Shown here: piece after piece, positions 1-7,910 of the stretch
How the letters are laid out: each line of letters starts with the position of its first letter
Numbering within the stretch: the stretch's first letter is position 1
NCBI GenBank assembly: GCA_964464385.1
Contig: CAYXFZ010000040.1
Coordinates: 1 to 20,796 of the forward strand
Origin: CAYXFZ01 sp964464385
GTDB lineage: Bacteria; Planctomycetota; UBA1135
Length of the DNA: 20,796 nucleotides
Reading direction: 5' to 3'
Position numbers and translations under genes: made by a program
Notes under the pieces: generated by a model
Databases searched by the model: none
Seen by the model: only the letters and a program-made list of their open reading frames with translations
Told to the model about the DNA's origin: nothing

Positions 1-2
1 TA

Positions 3-716
3 GCGACCATGGCCCTCCTGGAGCCTCTTGTGCAACAAGGGGTGACGCAAGTTTCCTTCTTGCACCTCAATCACACCAATCCACTCTGGAACCGCAATTC
101 TCCCGAGTCTCTGGACCTAGCCCGCCGCGGTTTTCAGGTGGCGACCACCGGAGATGCGCGCCGTTCTCCTTTCCTCCAGGGAAACTGGGATCAACCCATA
201 CGGAAATTGATTTTCTTTGCTGTTTTGGAGGGTTTGTATTTGGACGGTGTCTCCACGGATGTGGCGGCCGTCTTTGCCAAAATTGATGACGTCGCCAGTT
301 TGCCAGACCACTTTGTTTACAACTGCCCTCTCTGCATGCCCACCTTGGACGCAATTCGCCTCTACTTGGCCCGGCCTGCCTTCTTTGCCGACAAACAAAG
401 AAGCGACACTTTTGGCAAGGGACTGACAACCCAACAGCAGCGCATGGTCCTGGAAGGCGATCACAAAGACCGCATGACCGTTCTGGAGTCCTTGGTAGGC
501 CGCTGGATTGGCCAGCGCTTGGACAGCCTAGGCCTGTCTCCGCAAGAACGGCTGGATACCGAAATGAAAATCGGCATGATGCGCAAGAAGGGCATGTCCG
601 CCCTGCATTCCTTCCAGGAATCGGACGGGGTCGAATCCCAACACTACGCCGACTGGGAAGAGTGTGCCGCCTGTGAGGGAAGTTGGTCCGCTTCTTTCGG
701 CACCGGCTCTCCTTAG
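3..716 (+). CDS. MBL-fold (PqqB-like) C-terminal part fused to a CxxC/CxxC domain of unknown function, 5' truncated
   Basis: The reading frame is open to the left window edge, so the ATG at 9 is probably internal and the gene starts outside. The first ~50 visible residues (HLNHTNP, SPES, ARRGFQVA) resemble the C-terminal end of PqqB-like metallo-beta-lactamase-fold hydrolases; the metal-binding motifs would lie upstream. Without a stop or plausible internal start, the frame continues into a ~180-residue region with two Cys pairs: YNCPLC (C106, C109, counted from the ATG at 9) and CAAC (C219, C222). Such spaced pairs suggest a zinc-ribbon-like site, but no function is known to me. Either this is a real fusion, or an assembly frameshift joined two adjacent genes near nt 150. 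It lies just upstream of, and in the same direction as, the transporter gene. The MBL-tail assignment is moderate; the second domain is a hypothetical. Confidence 0.6.
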   Translation, partial: ATMALLEPLVQQGVTQVSFLHLNHTNPLWNRNSPESLDLARRGFQVATTGDARRSPFLQGNWDQPIRKLIFFAVLEGLYLDGVSTDVAAVFAKIDDVASLPDHFVYNCPLCMPTLDAIRLYLARPAFFADKQRSDTFGKGLTTQQQRMVLEGDHKDRMTVLESLVGRWIGQRLDSLGLSPQERLDTEMKIGMMRKKGMSALHSFQESDGVESQHYADWEECAACEGSWSASFGTGSP

Positions 717-726
717 AATCCCGGCC

Positions 727-2022
727 TTGACCCAACCCCCCGTCACTCTTGGCAGAGTGGCAAAACTCTGGTTTCCCTTGGCAGCTTCCTGGCTGTTGAT
801 GGGGGCCGAGATGCCCCTCTTCACCATTTTCGTTGCCCGAATGGCCTCGCCGGAAATCCATTTGGCGGCCTGGGGGTCGGTGGTCTTTCCCGTCTCGCTT
901 CTCGTCGAAGGGCCCGTAATCATGCTCCTCGCCGCCGGCACGGCCCTGGCCACGGACCGCGAGGCCCTGCGCCGCCTGCGCTATTGGACCGGAATTCTGA
1001 GTTTGGCGCTGACGGCAATCCACATCACCATCGCCTTCACTCCGCTCTTTGATCTCCTGGCGCGGGAGTTCATGGGAATTCCGGAGGAAGTCTTGGATCC
1101 TGCCCGCATCGGCCTGCAAATCATGACGCCGTGGACCGCGTCCATAGCCTGGCGCAGACTACATCAAGGAGTTTTGATCCGCTTAGAGTCGGCCCGCGCC
1201 GTGGCCTGGGGCACCGCACTGCGACTTGCCCTCTTGTTGACTGTTTTTTTTGTGGGCCGTTCCCTCACATCCATGTCGGGAATCGTTTTGGGATCCACCG
1301 CTGTGGCCATCGCCGTATTTGCCGAGGCGGTGTTTGCCCATGTTGCAGCCCGCACCGCTATTCAGGACAAGCTTCCCCTGACTTCTTCCACGTCACCGCC
1401 CTCCTTGGATTCCTTCCTCCGCTTTTACATTCCGCTAGCGCTCACTCCATTCCTCACCCTATTGATTCAGCCTGCTGGCGCCGCCGCCATGGCCCGGCTC
1501 GCCATGCCCGTGGTCTCCTTGGCGGCATGGCCCGCTGTGCATGGACTTGTTTTTCTCCTGCGTAGCACCGGATTCGCGTTTCATGAGGTCGTGGTTGCTC
1601 TCGCCGGACGACCCGGAGGCCGCGCCGCCCTCGGCCGCTTCGCCGGCTTGCTGGCCTTGGCAACCAGTGGAATCCTCTTGATCCTGGGGCTGACCCCAGC
1701 GGGCCCCTGGTGGTTTGGCACGGTCTCGGGCCTAAACCCGGAACTGACCAAGACTGCAACAACGGCCGCACTCCTGGCCTTTCCCATGCCGGCCTGGCAA
1801 GCAGCACAATCCCTCTACTCCGGCCGCTTGGTCAACGCCCACACCACAGGTGCCATTCCGCAAGCGGTCCTTCTTTACGTGCTCCTGGCCCTCGCTGGAT
1901 TTTTCCTCCTGGCCACAACAATCCACCCAGATCCTGGCATCCACGGCATTCTCCCCGTCCTGGTCATCGCTGGCCTAGCGCAAACCTTGTACCTTGCTTG
2001 GCGTTCCCGATCCCATTCATGA
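727..2022 (+). CDS. Polytopic membrane transporter, ANKH/MATE-like (MOP superfamily)
   Basis: About 430 residues, overwhelmingly hydrophobic, with roughly ten to twelve predicted membrane segments. The first (LWFPLAASWLLMGAEMPLF) begins about 14 residues after the proposed TTG start. The pattern LAAWGSVVFPVSLLVEGPV, IMTPWTASIAWRR and the following GVLIR is what I associate with bacterial proteins of the multidrug/oligosaccharidyl-lipid/polysaccharide (MOP) superfamily related to MATE and to ANKH; the substrate cannot be inferred. Start choice: an in-frame GTG at 664 would overlap the previous gene by 53 bp and add a non-hydrophobic leader, while TTG 727 or GTG 757 places the first helix at the N terminus as expected. 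The stop (TGA 2020-2022) overlaps the ATG of the next gene in an ATGA, so the two are probably translationally coupled. Export of the NRPS product is conceivable but not supported beyond proximity. Confidence 0.7.
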   Translation: MTQPPVTLGRVAKLWFPLAASWLLMGAEMPLFTIFVARMASPEIHLAAWGSVVFPVSLLVEGPVIMLLAAGTALATDREALRRLRYWTGILSLALTAIHITIAFTPLFDLLAREFMGIPEEVLDPARIGLQIMTPWTASIAWRRLHQGVLIRLESARAVAWGTALRLALLLTVFFVGRSLTSMSGIVLGSTAVAIAVFAEAVFAHVAARTAIQDKLPLTSSTSPPSLDSFLRFYIPLALTPFLTLLIQPAGAAAMARLAMPVVSLAAWPAVHGLVFLLRSTGFAFHEVVVALAGRPGGRAALGRFAGLLALATSGILLILGLTPAGPWWFGTVSGLNPELTKTATTAALLAFPMPAWQAAQSLYSGRLVNAHTTGAIPQAVLLYVLLALAGFFLLATTIHPDPGIHGILPVLVIAGLAQTLYLAWRSRSHS

Positions 2023-2807
2023 AAAATCCGCTCAGCCACTTGATGAACCGCTTGGGGAAGTGGATAGCAGGGGTGCTGTCTCGGCCACGGAAACGGTATT
2101 TTCGATTTACACCGTCGGATGAAGGCCTCCTGGAAACCGCGTTGCAACCGGGCGACATCCTTCTCGTTGAGGGAAATACCCGCATCAGTTCCGTCATTCA
2201 GTATCTCTCCCAATCCACCTGGTCGCATGCTTGCTTCTATACCGGGCCTGCTGCCGAGGAAGCCAGTGGGGTGGAAAAAGCGGTCCTCATCGAAGCCGAC
2301 CTCGTGGAGGGAGTCATTGCCATCCCTCTTTCCAAGTACACCAACTTCAACACCCGCATCTGTCGCCCCATTGGCCTGAAGAAAAATGATCTCGCCAAGG
2401 TCTCCCAATTCATTTTGGACCGGCTGGGACACCGCTATGACTTAAGAAATATATTCGACTTGCTCCGTTATTTTCTGCCAACGCCGCCGGTCCACTCCGT
2501 ATATCGCCGCCGCTTGATTGCCTTTGGTAGCGGTGACCCGAGCCAAGCCATTTGTTCTACTTTGATCGCGCAAGCTTTCCAGCAGGTGCGCTATCCCATT
2601 CTCCCCCGCTATTGTCCTCCCGGTGGAGTTTGCATTCCGAGTACGGGCGAGCAGGATCATCTCCAACAGCGCCACTTTTCTCACTTTACGCCTCGTGACT
2701 TTGACAGTTCACCCTACTTTCAGGTCATCAAGCCGACCTTGGAAAATGGCTTCGATTTTCACACTCTGGAGTGGGATGACCAGAACGAGCCCGACAAACT
2801 TGCATGA
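2019..2807 (+). CDS. YiiX/YebB-like permuted papain-fold (C92 / NlpC-P60-type) cysteine hydrolase
   Basis: A 262-residue protein. The order of motifs is that of circularly permuted NlpC/P60-like hydrolases: LQPGDILLVEG (42-52), then WSHACFYTG with the candidate catalytic His (H70), an acidic position in LIEAD (about 92), and near the C terminus AICSTLIAQAF with the candidate nucleophile Cys (C179). These enzymes (peptidase family C92, YaeF/YiiX group) are predicted amidases or acyltransferases acting on peptide or lipid-linked substrates; no substrate is visible here. The N terminus is basic (RLGKW, RPRKR) and has no clear signal peptide. ATG 2019 is chosen because it overlaps the transporter stop as ATGA; the open frame extends further upstream to about 1710, but that part is antisense-like shadow within the transporter. 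The stop at 2805-2807 again overlaps the next ATG. Confidence 0.8.
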   Translation: MKNPLSHLMNRLGKWIAGVLSRPRKRYFRFTPSDEGLLETALQPGDILLVEGNTRISSVIQYLSQSTWSHACFYTGPAAEEASGVEKAVLIEADLVEGVIAIPLSKYTNFNTRICRPIGLKKNDLAKVSQFILDRLGHRYDLRNIFDLLRYFLPTPPVHSVYRRRLIAFGSGDPSQAICSTLIAQAFQQVRYPILPRYCPPGGVCIPSTGEQDHLQQRHFSHFTPRDFDSSPYFQVIKPTLENGFDFHTLEWDDQNEPDKLA

Positions 2808-3685
2808 CTGCGCATTTGCGCGTACCTTGTTGGACCATGACGACGACCAAACGGCGCAAAAAGCATCGCGGCAGTAAGCCCAAATGGAATATCCGTAACG
2901 CGGACAAGTACGCACTCTACGAGTCGGCAGTCTATGACCCTGAGGCCGATATTGATTTCGTGTTCCGCGTGCACCGCGAAAAGGAACGCCCAGAGCCCTC
3001 CTACCTGCGCGAAGACTTCGCCGGCACCTGCCGCATGGCCGCAGTTTGGGTAGGCGGCAGTGAAAACCGCCGCGCAGTCTGCTTGGATCTGGATCCCGAA
3101 CCCATGGAATGGGGTCGCAAGCGGCACCTCAATCCGCTGAGTGCTGCTGCCGACCGCGTGGAGCAACGGCTGGAGGATGTCCTCACTGCTAAAACTCCAG
3201 GCGTCGAAGTCGTCGCCGCTTTCAACTTCTCCTATTGGATTTTCAAACAGCGGGAAACCCTCTTGAAGTATTTCCAGTCCGTCCATGACAACTTGGTGAA
3301 TGGTGGCCTTTTCCTGCTCGACATCCAAGGCGGTCCGGATGTCCAGCGCGAGGGCGTAGATGAACGAGAGGAAGACGGCTTTTGGTACATCTGGAAGACG
3401 GGCGCCTATGACGCCATTACCGGAGATAGCCAATGCTCCATCAGTTTCGAGTTCCCCGACGATAGCCGGCTGACAGATGCTTTTGTCTATGACTGGCGGC
3501 TTTGGAATCTGCCTGAAGTCCGTGACATTCTTTTGGAGGCCGGTTTTGAGAGCGTCGAGGTCTATTGGGAGGGCGTGGACGAGGACGGCGAGGGCAATGG
3601 CGAATTCAAAAAAGAAGAGTCCGTCGAAAATGAAGACGCCTGGATCGCCTATTTGACTGCCTGGAAGGCCGTTCCTGGCGCATAA
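2804..3685 (+). CDS. Class I SAM-dependent methyltransferase
   Basis: A protein of 293 residues from ATG 2804, or 282 from ATG 2837; the latter gives MTTTKRRKK, a basic leader common in this type. After the leader come ADKYALYESAV, the motif-I-like segment LREDFAGTCRMAAVW (68-82), an acidic strand end VCLDLDPEP (92-100) expected to bind the SAM ribose, AFNFSYWIF, and the post-II strand GGLFLLDIQGG. This is the layout of Rossmann-fold class I methyltransferases. The C-terminal third is acidic (EDEDGEGN-like stretch, then KKEESVENED). The substrate is unknown. The 4-bp ATGA overlap at 2804-2807 argues that it is co-translated with the hydrolase upstream; it is separated from the downstream sensor-like gene by 100 bp. 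I see no specific sign linking it to the NRPS pathway. Confidence 0.8.
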   Translation: MTAHLRVPCWTMTTTKRRKKHRGSKPKWNIRNADKYALYESAVYDPEADIDFVFRVHREKERPEPSYLREDFAGTCRMAAVWVGGSENRRAVCLDLDPEPMEWGRKRHLNPLSAAADRVEQRLEDVLTAKTPGVEVVAAFNFSYWIFKQRETLLKYFQSVHDNLVNGGLFLLDIQGGPDVQREGVDEREEDGFWYIWKTGAYDAITGDSQCSISFEFPDDSRLTDAFVYDWRLWNLPEVRDILLEAGFESVEVYWEGVDEDGEGNGEFKKEESVENEDAWIAYLTAWKAVPGA

Positions 3686-3785
3686 TTTTTCATCCGGTTG
3701 GCCCTCGGCAGGGACTGGAAAAGCAACCCCGACCTGTGGCTCGGATGTTTCTCCCCATTTTCCCCTGCTTTTGGTGCAACCGCTG

Positions 3786-4784
3786 ATGAAAATCGGTCGG
3801 CACCTCACTCTTTTGATGGCCGGCTGGGCCATCGCCGCTGGACTGACTTTGTTGGTTCTTTGGGGCCATTCCCGAGGCATTGCCCAGCAAAAGGAAACGT
3901 TTGCCGCTCTTCGCCTGACCCAGGAAGCTAGTGCGGAGCGCGTGGGTCGAGGTTTGGACCGACTGACGAGTTTGGCAGCCGATTTTTCCGTCCCCGACCA
4001 AGAAACCCGGTTTGCGCTCTCTCGAGTGGAGGACGACTTGCCCCTCTTCCATACAGACGGCGCTTGCGACCCAATCCTCCTGACCAAGTTCACGAAAGGA
4101 CTCGAGGTTTTGGGAGTCCTATTTTCCAATCCTGGAGACACGCCCCTGCACCAAGCTTCCATCCACAGTGCTTTGACCGACATTACCTTGTCTTGGGATC
4201 AACTCCGGGCCAGCCTGGACTATCGCCTTTTGCGGAGCAGTCGGCAGCTCCACCAAGACCAACGCGCCTTTGCCGGTCGGGTCATCGGCGCGATTCTGGT
4301 CTGGCTGGGCCTGATGTTCGCCGCCTGGCGCTGGTGCTGGGCCTCCGTGATCCGGCCCGTCCGACGCCTGGCCGCCAGTGCACGGGATGCCACTTCCCAA
4401 GGCATTGCATTCCATCCTGGCCATTCCGGACCCATGGAAATCCGTCAATTGGCTGGGATCATGGACAGTTTGATTAATGACGTGGATGGCATCGTGCAGG
4501 CCCGCACGGACAAATTGAAAAGCCAAAAACAATGGCTGGAAGCACGCAATCTAGAGCTTGCAGACTTGGTCTCGCAACGTCGAGATCAATCGCAAAACGC
4601 AACGGTTCTTCTTGGCACCACAGCTCAGGGAACTTTGCTCCCTTTGCAGCAATTGCTGGCCGAATTGCAGGCATTGGAGCAAGCCGAGGGTCTCAATGAG
4701 ACTGAGCAAAAGACCCACCTCCAGCGCATCCGTAAATCGGCGGAAACGGTGGCGCAACTCTTGGCGGACGCCCGCGCGGCCTGA
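3786..4784 (+). CDS. Two-TM, HAMP-like membrane protein with a degenerate histidine-kinase dimerisation hairpin
   Basis: A 332-residue protein. Residues 7-26 form a first membrane helix (LLMAGWAIAAGLTLLVLWG). About 135 residues follow that should be extracytoplasmic and helical. A second membrane helix spans 165-185. VIRPVRRLAAS starts a HAMP-like linker (186-235), then a coiled-coil stretch (LKSQKQWLEARNLELADLVSQ). The last 60 residues look like the two-helix dimerisation domain of histidine kinases: the ending LQRIRKSAETVAQLL is typical of the second helix, but where HE(L/I)RTPL is expected the sequence reads QGTLLPL, so the phospho-acceptor His is missing, and there is no ATPase domain before the stop. 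It may be a signalling scaffold or decayed kinase. The ATG at 3786 starts just before the first TM helix; a TTG at 3771 would add five residues. It lies 90 bp upstream of the first NRPS gene, same strand, which makes a regulatory link possible but unproven. Confidence 0.65.
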   Translation: MKIGRHLTLLMAGWAIAAGLTLLVLWGHSRGIAQQKETFAALRLTQEASAERVGRGLDRLTSLAADFSVPDQETRFALSRVEDDLPLFHTDGACDPILLTKFTKGLEVLGVLFSNPGDTPLHQASIHSALTDITLSWDQLRASLDYRLLRSSRQLHQDQRAFAGRVIGAILVWLGLMFAAWRWCWASVIRPVRRLAASARDATSQGIAFHPGHSGPMEIRQLAGIMDSLINDVDGIVQARTDKLKSQKQWLEARNLELADLVSQRRDQSQNATVLLGTTAQGTLLPLQQLLAELQALEQAEGLNETEQKTHLQRIRKSAETVAQLLADARAA

Positions 4785-4874
4785 GGAAAGACCACGACCC
4801 TCCATGCATGAGAAAGGAACGGCCTGATTGGGGATGATGAAAGAGCGCAGCATGGGCTAGAATCTGGCTCAACC
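4785..4874 (+). promoter_or_regulatory. Leader region before NRPS-1 with a weak -10-like box
   Basis: This 90-bp non-coding stretch separates the sensor-like gene from the first NRPS gene. It contains TAGAAT at 4858-4863, one mismatch from a sigma-70 -10 box. No convincing -35 box lies at 16-18 bp spacing. If the box is used, transcription would start near 4870, only a few bases before the ATG at 4875, which would give a nearly leaderless mRNA. No Shine-Dalgarno sequence is visible before 4875, which is compatible with that reading. This is a weak, purely visual prediction. Confidence 0.2.
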
Positions 4875-7800
4875 ATGGCGCAAGGCCCCTCTGAAGCCCG
4901 CGGTTTCCGCCTCTCCCCTACGCAAGCTCGAGCCATTTCACTCGGATTGGGACCGTGTGGTGCTGTATTTTCCCTGCCCAGTGGACATTCTGCCCAGGAG
5001 GTTGAAGCCGCTCTTCTGGCCATTTGCCAGGATTGGGAAATCCTGCGCACGACCTACCCCGAACCTGCGGAAACTCCGGCTCAACTTCCCGCCGAAACAG
5101 CAGAGGTTTCTTTGGAGCAGGGCGCCGACCAAGGCCGGTCCCCAGAGCAACACCTGGAGGACTTTCTGGATTCCGCTTCCGGCCCGGGCCTGACGGCGCG
5201 CCTCCTTGCCGGCACCGACCAGAACCTGCTCCTTCTTGGCCTTCCGGCCGCCAGCTGTGACCACGCAAGTTGGCATCTTCTGGCCTCTCTCTTGGGCAAC
5301 GCCTTGAGCGGAAATCAGACGAAATCGGAAGCTCCCCAATATGCGGACATCGCCGAGTGGATGCAAGAGTCCCTCGCCGATGAAAATGCTGCCAAGGAAC
5401 GCAAGGGATTCCGCGAGTTGATTCAGAATCATCCCTCGCCCGAGGTCTCTCTGGCAACCTCGACTTCCGAGAAAGGAAAAACGCGACGATCCAAGTTGGT
5501 GCTTTCCGAATCGGCCACACCCACCTTTGTCCTGGCTTGTTGGAGCGTGTTGATTTCGCGCCTCTCCGATCGAGACTCCTTCCTGCTGGGAATCACGCTT
5601 CCCGGGCGAGATGTCGAGGCGCTGGGTTCTGCCCTGGGCTACTTCGAGCGCACGCTTCCTCTTGCCGTGGAGTGTACTGACGAAGAGGAATCTCTAGCCC
5701 ATTTGGCAGCGAGACTGGAAAAGGATCTCACCTCGCTCCGGTCTAAAGTGGAATCGTGGGCTCCCGATCTTCCAGTGTCCCCAATCCCTTTCCGTTTTGT
5801 TTTAAGAGAGTCCTCGGCCGAATTCAACTCCAACTCCCTCGATCTTCTCGCCTGCACCACGCCGACGGAACCGTTTCAAGCACAACTCGTCCTCGACTCC
5901 ACGGGCAAGAACGCGAAACTTGTTTTGGAAACGGACTCCAGCCGATTTTCTGAGAGCACACATGCCATCTTGCAGGAACAAATGGCCGCCCTCCTGGAAG
6001 AGTCCGCCCAAACGCCCAACCTTGGCCTCTCTCTCCTTGGGCCGGTGCAAAAAGATTTGTTGCAACACTTTGCTTGCGGTGAAGAGTTTTCTTCGCAAGG
6101 AACCGTGTTGGACATGATTTTGGAAGAGCTTGCGAAAAATCCCGAAGCTCCCTCAGTTCTCGGATCGGGTGGGGCCATGTCGCATCAGGAATTGGACCAT
6201 GCCTCTGCCGCCGTGGCCCACGCCTTGGCCGACGCCGGCATCGGCCAAGGCCAGCTTGTTGGCATTTCTTGCGACCGCAACCCCGACCTTATTGTCGGGT
6301 TGCTGGGCATTTTGCGGGCAGGCGCGGCTTATGTCCCCCTCCCTCCAGCTTGGCCTGCAGATCGCCTGGGGGCCATTCTTCAGGAATCCAATTCGACACT
6401 CGTGCTGGTGGATTCACTGGGACGTGCCGCACTGCCCGAGTCGGAGATTCCTTTCCTGGCTATCCAAGACGCCAAGGCCGCGACACCCGAAGCGCCAAAC
6501 CTTTCCCTGCAGGCCACGGATCCTGCCTATGTCCTCTTCACTTCCGGTTCCACAGGCAAACCCAAGGGCGTCGTGGTCGAGCATGGCAACCTTGCCTGGT
6601 CCACCCAAGCTCGCCTGCATTGGTATCAGGAAAAGGCGGATCGTTTTCTTTTGGTCTCTTCCTTTGCCTTCGACAGTTCTGTTGCCGGAATTTTTTGGAC
6701 GATGGCCTCGGGTGGTGCTCTCGTTCTACCCGCCTCTGGCGACGAGCGGGATCCTGCGCGTTTGGTGGACTTGATTCAAGAACACCAAGTCACGCACCTC
6801 TTGACCTTACCCACGCTTTGGGGTGAACTTCTTTTTCCTCAAGCCGCTTCCAAATTAACCAGCCTGCGCACGGTCATCGTCGCTGGCGAAGCTTGCCCAG
6901 TCGAAGTTCCTGGCAAACACCAGTCCGTGCTTCCTGGTGTCCGTTTAACCAATGAATATGGTCCAACGGAAGGCACGGTTTGGTGTACGGGTTGGACTTT
7001 CCCTACTCAGCCCTTCCCCCAGATTTCCATTGGCAAGCCCATTCCGGGCGTGAAACTCTCGGTTCTCAAGGAGGACGGCTCGCTGGCCGGGGTGGGCGAA
7101 CCCGGCGAACTGTTCGTGGCCGGGCCTGGCGTTGCGCGAGGCTACCTGCACCAAGACTCTCTCACCGCCGCAAGATTCATGGAAAGTCCCCACGGCTTTG
7201 GCCGATCCTACCGCACGGGGGATTCCGTTCGCTGGCGTTCGTGCGGCAATTTGGACTTTCTCGGCCGCGTGGATCGTCAAGTCAAAATCCGTGGCTACCG
7301 AGTGGAGCCGGAAGAAGTCGAGCGAGTCATGCTTTCTCTTCCCAGCATTGAGGCCGTTGTCGTGGATCCCCGCGCGGATGGTAACGGCGGACTGCAACTG
7401 GCGGCTTGGCATATCAACGCCCCGGGTCAACATCCCCGTCCGGAAGATTTACGGTTTCTTCTGGCCAGCCGCCTCCCGGAGGCTTGGGTCCCCAACACTT
7501 TCACTGTTCTTGATTCTCTCCCGAGACTGCCCAACGGCAAAGTGGATCGCAGCCAGCTACCCGACCCAACTCCCTTGGCTTCGCAAACCATCTCCCCCGC
7601 CACAAACGATACGGAAAGCCTCCTTTGCCAGATGTGGCAAGAGCTTCTTTCGGTCGAAGAAGTGGGCATCCACTGCGATTTCTTTGAACTTGGGGGCCAT
7701 TCCATCCTGAGCATTCGGGTCATGGGACAGATCCGAGAAATTTTCGAACTCCAACTCCCTCTGCAAGTCTTGTTTGAAGGGCGCACGGTTGCGATGCTGG

Positions 7801-7910
7801 CGGCAGAAATGCTCAAGGACCCCGCTCACCGCGAAAGAATTGAAAGGACCGCCACCCTGGTTCTGGAAATACGGTCTGAGCCGGACGATTCCGCCAGCTC
7901 GACTCCATGA
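4875..7910 (+). CDS. NRPS-1: inactive condensation-like domain - adenylation - thiolation
   Basis: A 1011-residue NRPS. Residues ~12-400 align with a condensation domain, but the catalytic HHxxxDG is replaced by PAASCDH (125-131 region): both His are lost and only the Asp remains. The A domain (410-895) is intact: A3 FTSGSTGKPKG (555-565), A5 NEYGPTE (693-699), A7 YRTGD, A8 near GRVDRQVKIRGYRVE, and A10 NGKVD with K889. Reading the ten specificity positions by eye gives D-S-A-T-I-A-E-V-W-K (D600, S601, A604, T644, I668, A670, E694, V702, W703, K889). It matches no code I know exactly but shares T/I/A/V positions with Phe/Tyr codes, so an aromatic residue is a guess. The T domain carries FFELGGHS with S943 for the phosphopantetheine arm. 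The TGA stop overlaps the ATG of NRPS-2 (ATGA, 7907-7910), so the two are coupled. It acts as a starter module, or needs a C domain in trans. Confidence 0.93.
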   Translation: MAQGPSEARGFRLSPTQARAISLGLGPCGAVFSLPSGHSAQEVEAALLAICQDWEILRTTYPEPAETPAQLPAETAEVSLEQGADQGRSPEQHLEDFLDSASGPGLTARLLAGTDQNLLLLGLPAASCDHASWHLLASLLGNALSGNQTKSEAPQYADIAEWMQESLADENAAKERKGFRELIQNHPSPEVSLATSTSEKGKTRRSKLVLSESATPTFVLACWSVLISRLSDRDSFLLGITLPGRDVEALGSALGYFERTLPLAVECTDEEESLAHLAARLEKDLTSLRSKVESWAPDLPVSPIPFRFVLRESSAEFNSNSLDLLACTTPTEPFQAQLVLDSTGKNAKLVLETDSSRFSESTHAILQEQMAALLEESAQTPNLGLSLLGPVQKDLLQHFACGEEFSSQGTVLDMILEELAKNPEAPSVLGSGGAMSHQELDHASAAVAHALADAGIGQGQLVGISCDRNPDLIVGLLGILRAGAAYVPLPPAWPADRLGAILQESNSTLVLVDSLGRAALPESEIPFLAIQDAKAATPEAPNLSLQATDPAYVLFTSGSTGKPKGVVVEHGNLAWSTQARLHWYQEKADRFLLVSSFAFDSSVAGIFWTMASGGALVLPASGDERDPARLVDLIQEHQVTHLLTLPTLWGELLFPQAASKLTSLRTVIVAGEACPVEVPGKHQSVLPGVRLTNEYGPTEGTVWCTGWTFPTQPFPQISIGKPIPGVKLSVLKEDGSLAGVGEPGELFVAGPGVARGYLHQDSLTAARFMESPHGFGRSYRTGDSVRWRSCGNLDFLGRVDRQVKIRGYRVEPEEVERVMLSLPSIEAVVVDPRADGNGGLQLAAWHINAPGQHPRPEDLRFLLASRLPEAWVPNTFTVLDSLPRLPNGKVDRSQLPDPTPLASQTISPATNDTESLLCQMWQELLSVEEVGIHCDFFELGGHSILSIRVMGQIREIFELQLPLQVLFEGRTVAMLAAEMLKDPAHRERIERTATLVLEIRSEPDDSASSTP

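Noticed and set aside
67..1119. Minus-strand open frame of 350 codons
   Set aside because: Its composition (Arg, Gly, Gln rich) is that of a shadow frame, and it overlaps two plausible + strand genes.
1710..2018. Upstream extension of the YiiX/YebB-like hydrolase
   Set aside because: It is contained within the transporter gene, is Pro/His/Arg rich without motif, and ATG 2019 gives a clean ATGA overlap.
2759..4183. Long minus-strand open frame of 474 codons
   Set aside because: It lies antisense to the methyltransferase and sensor-like genes, shows no recognisable motif, and is explained by GC-rich codon bias.
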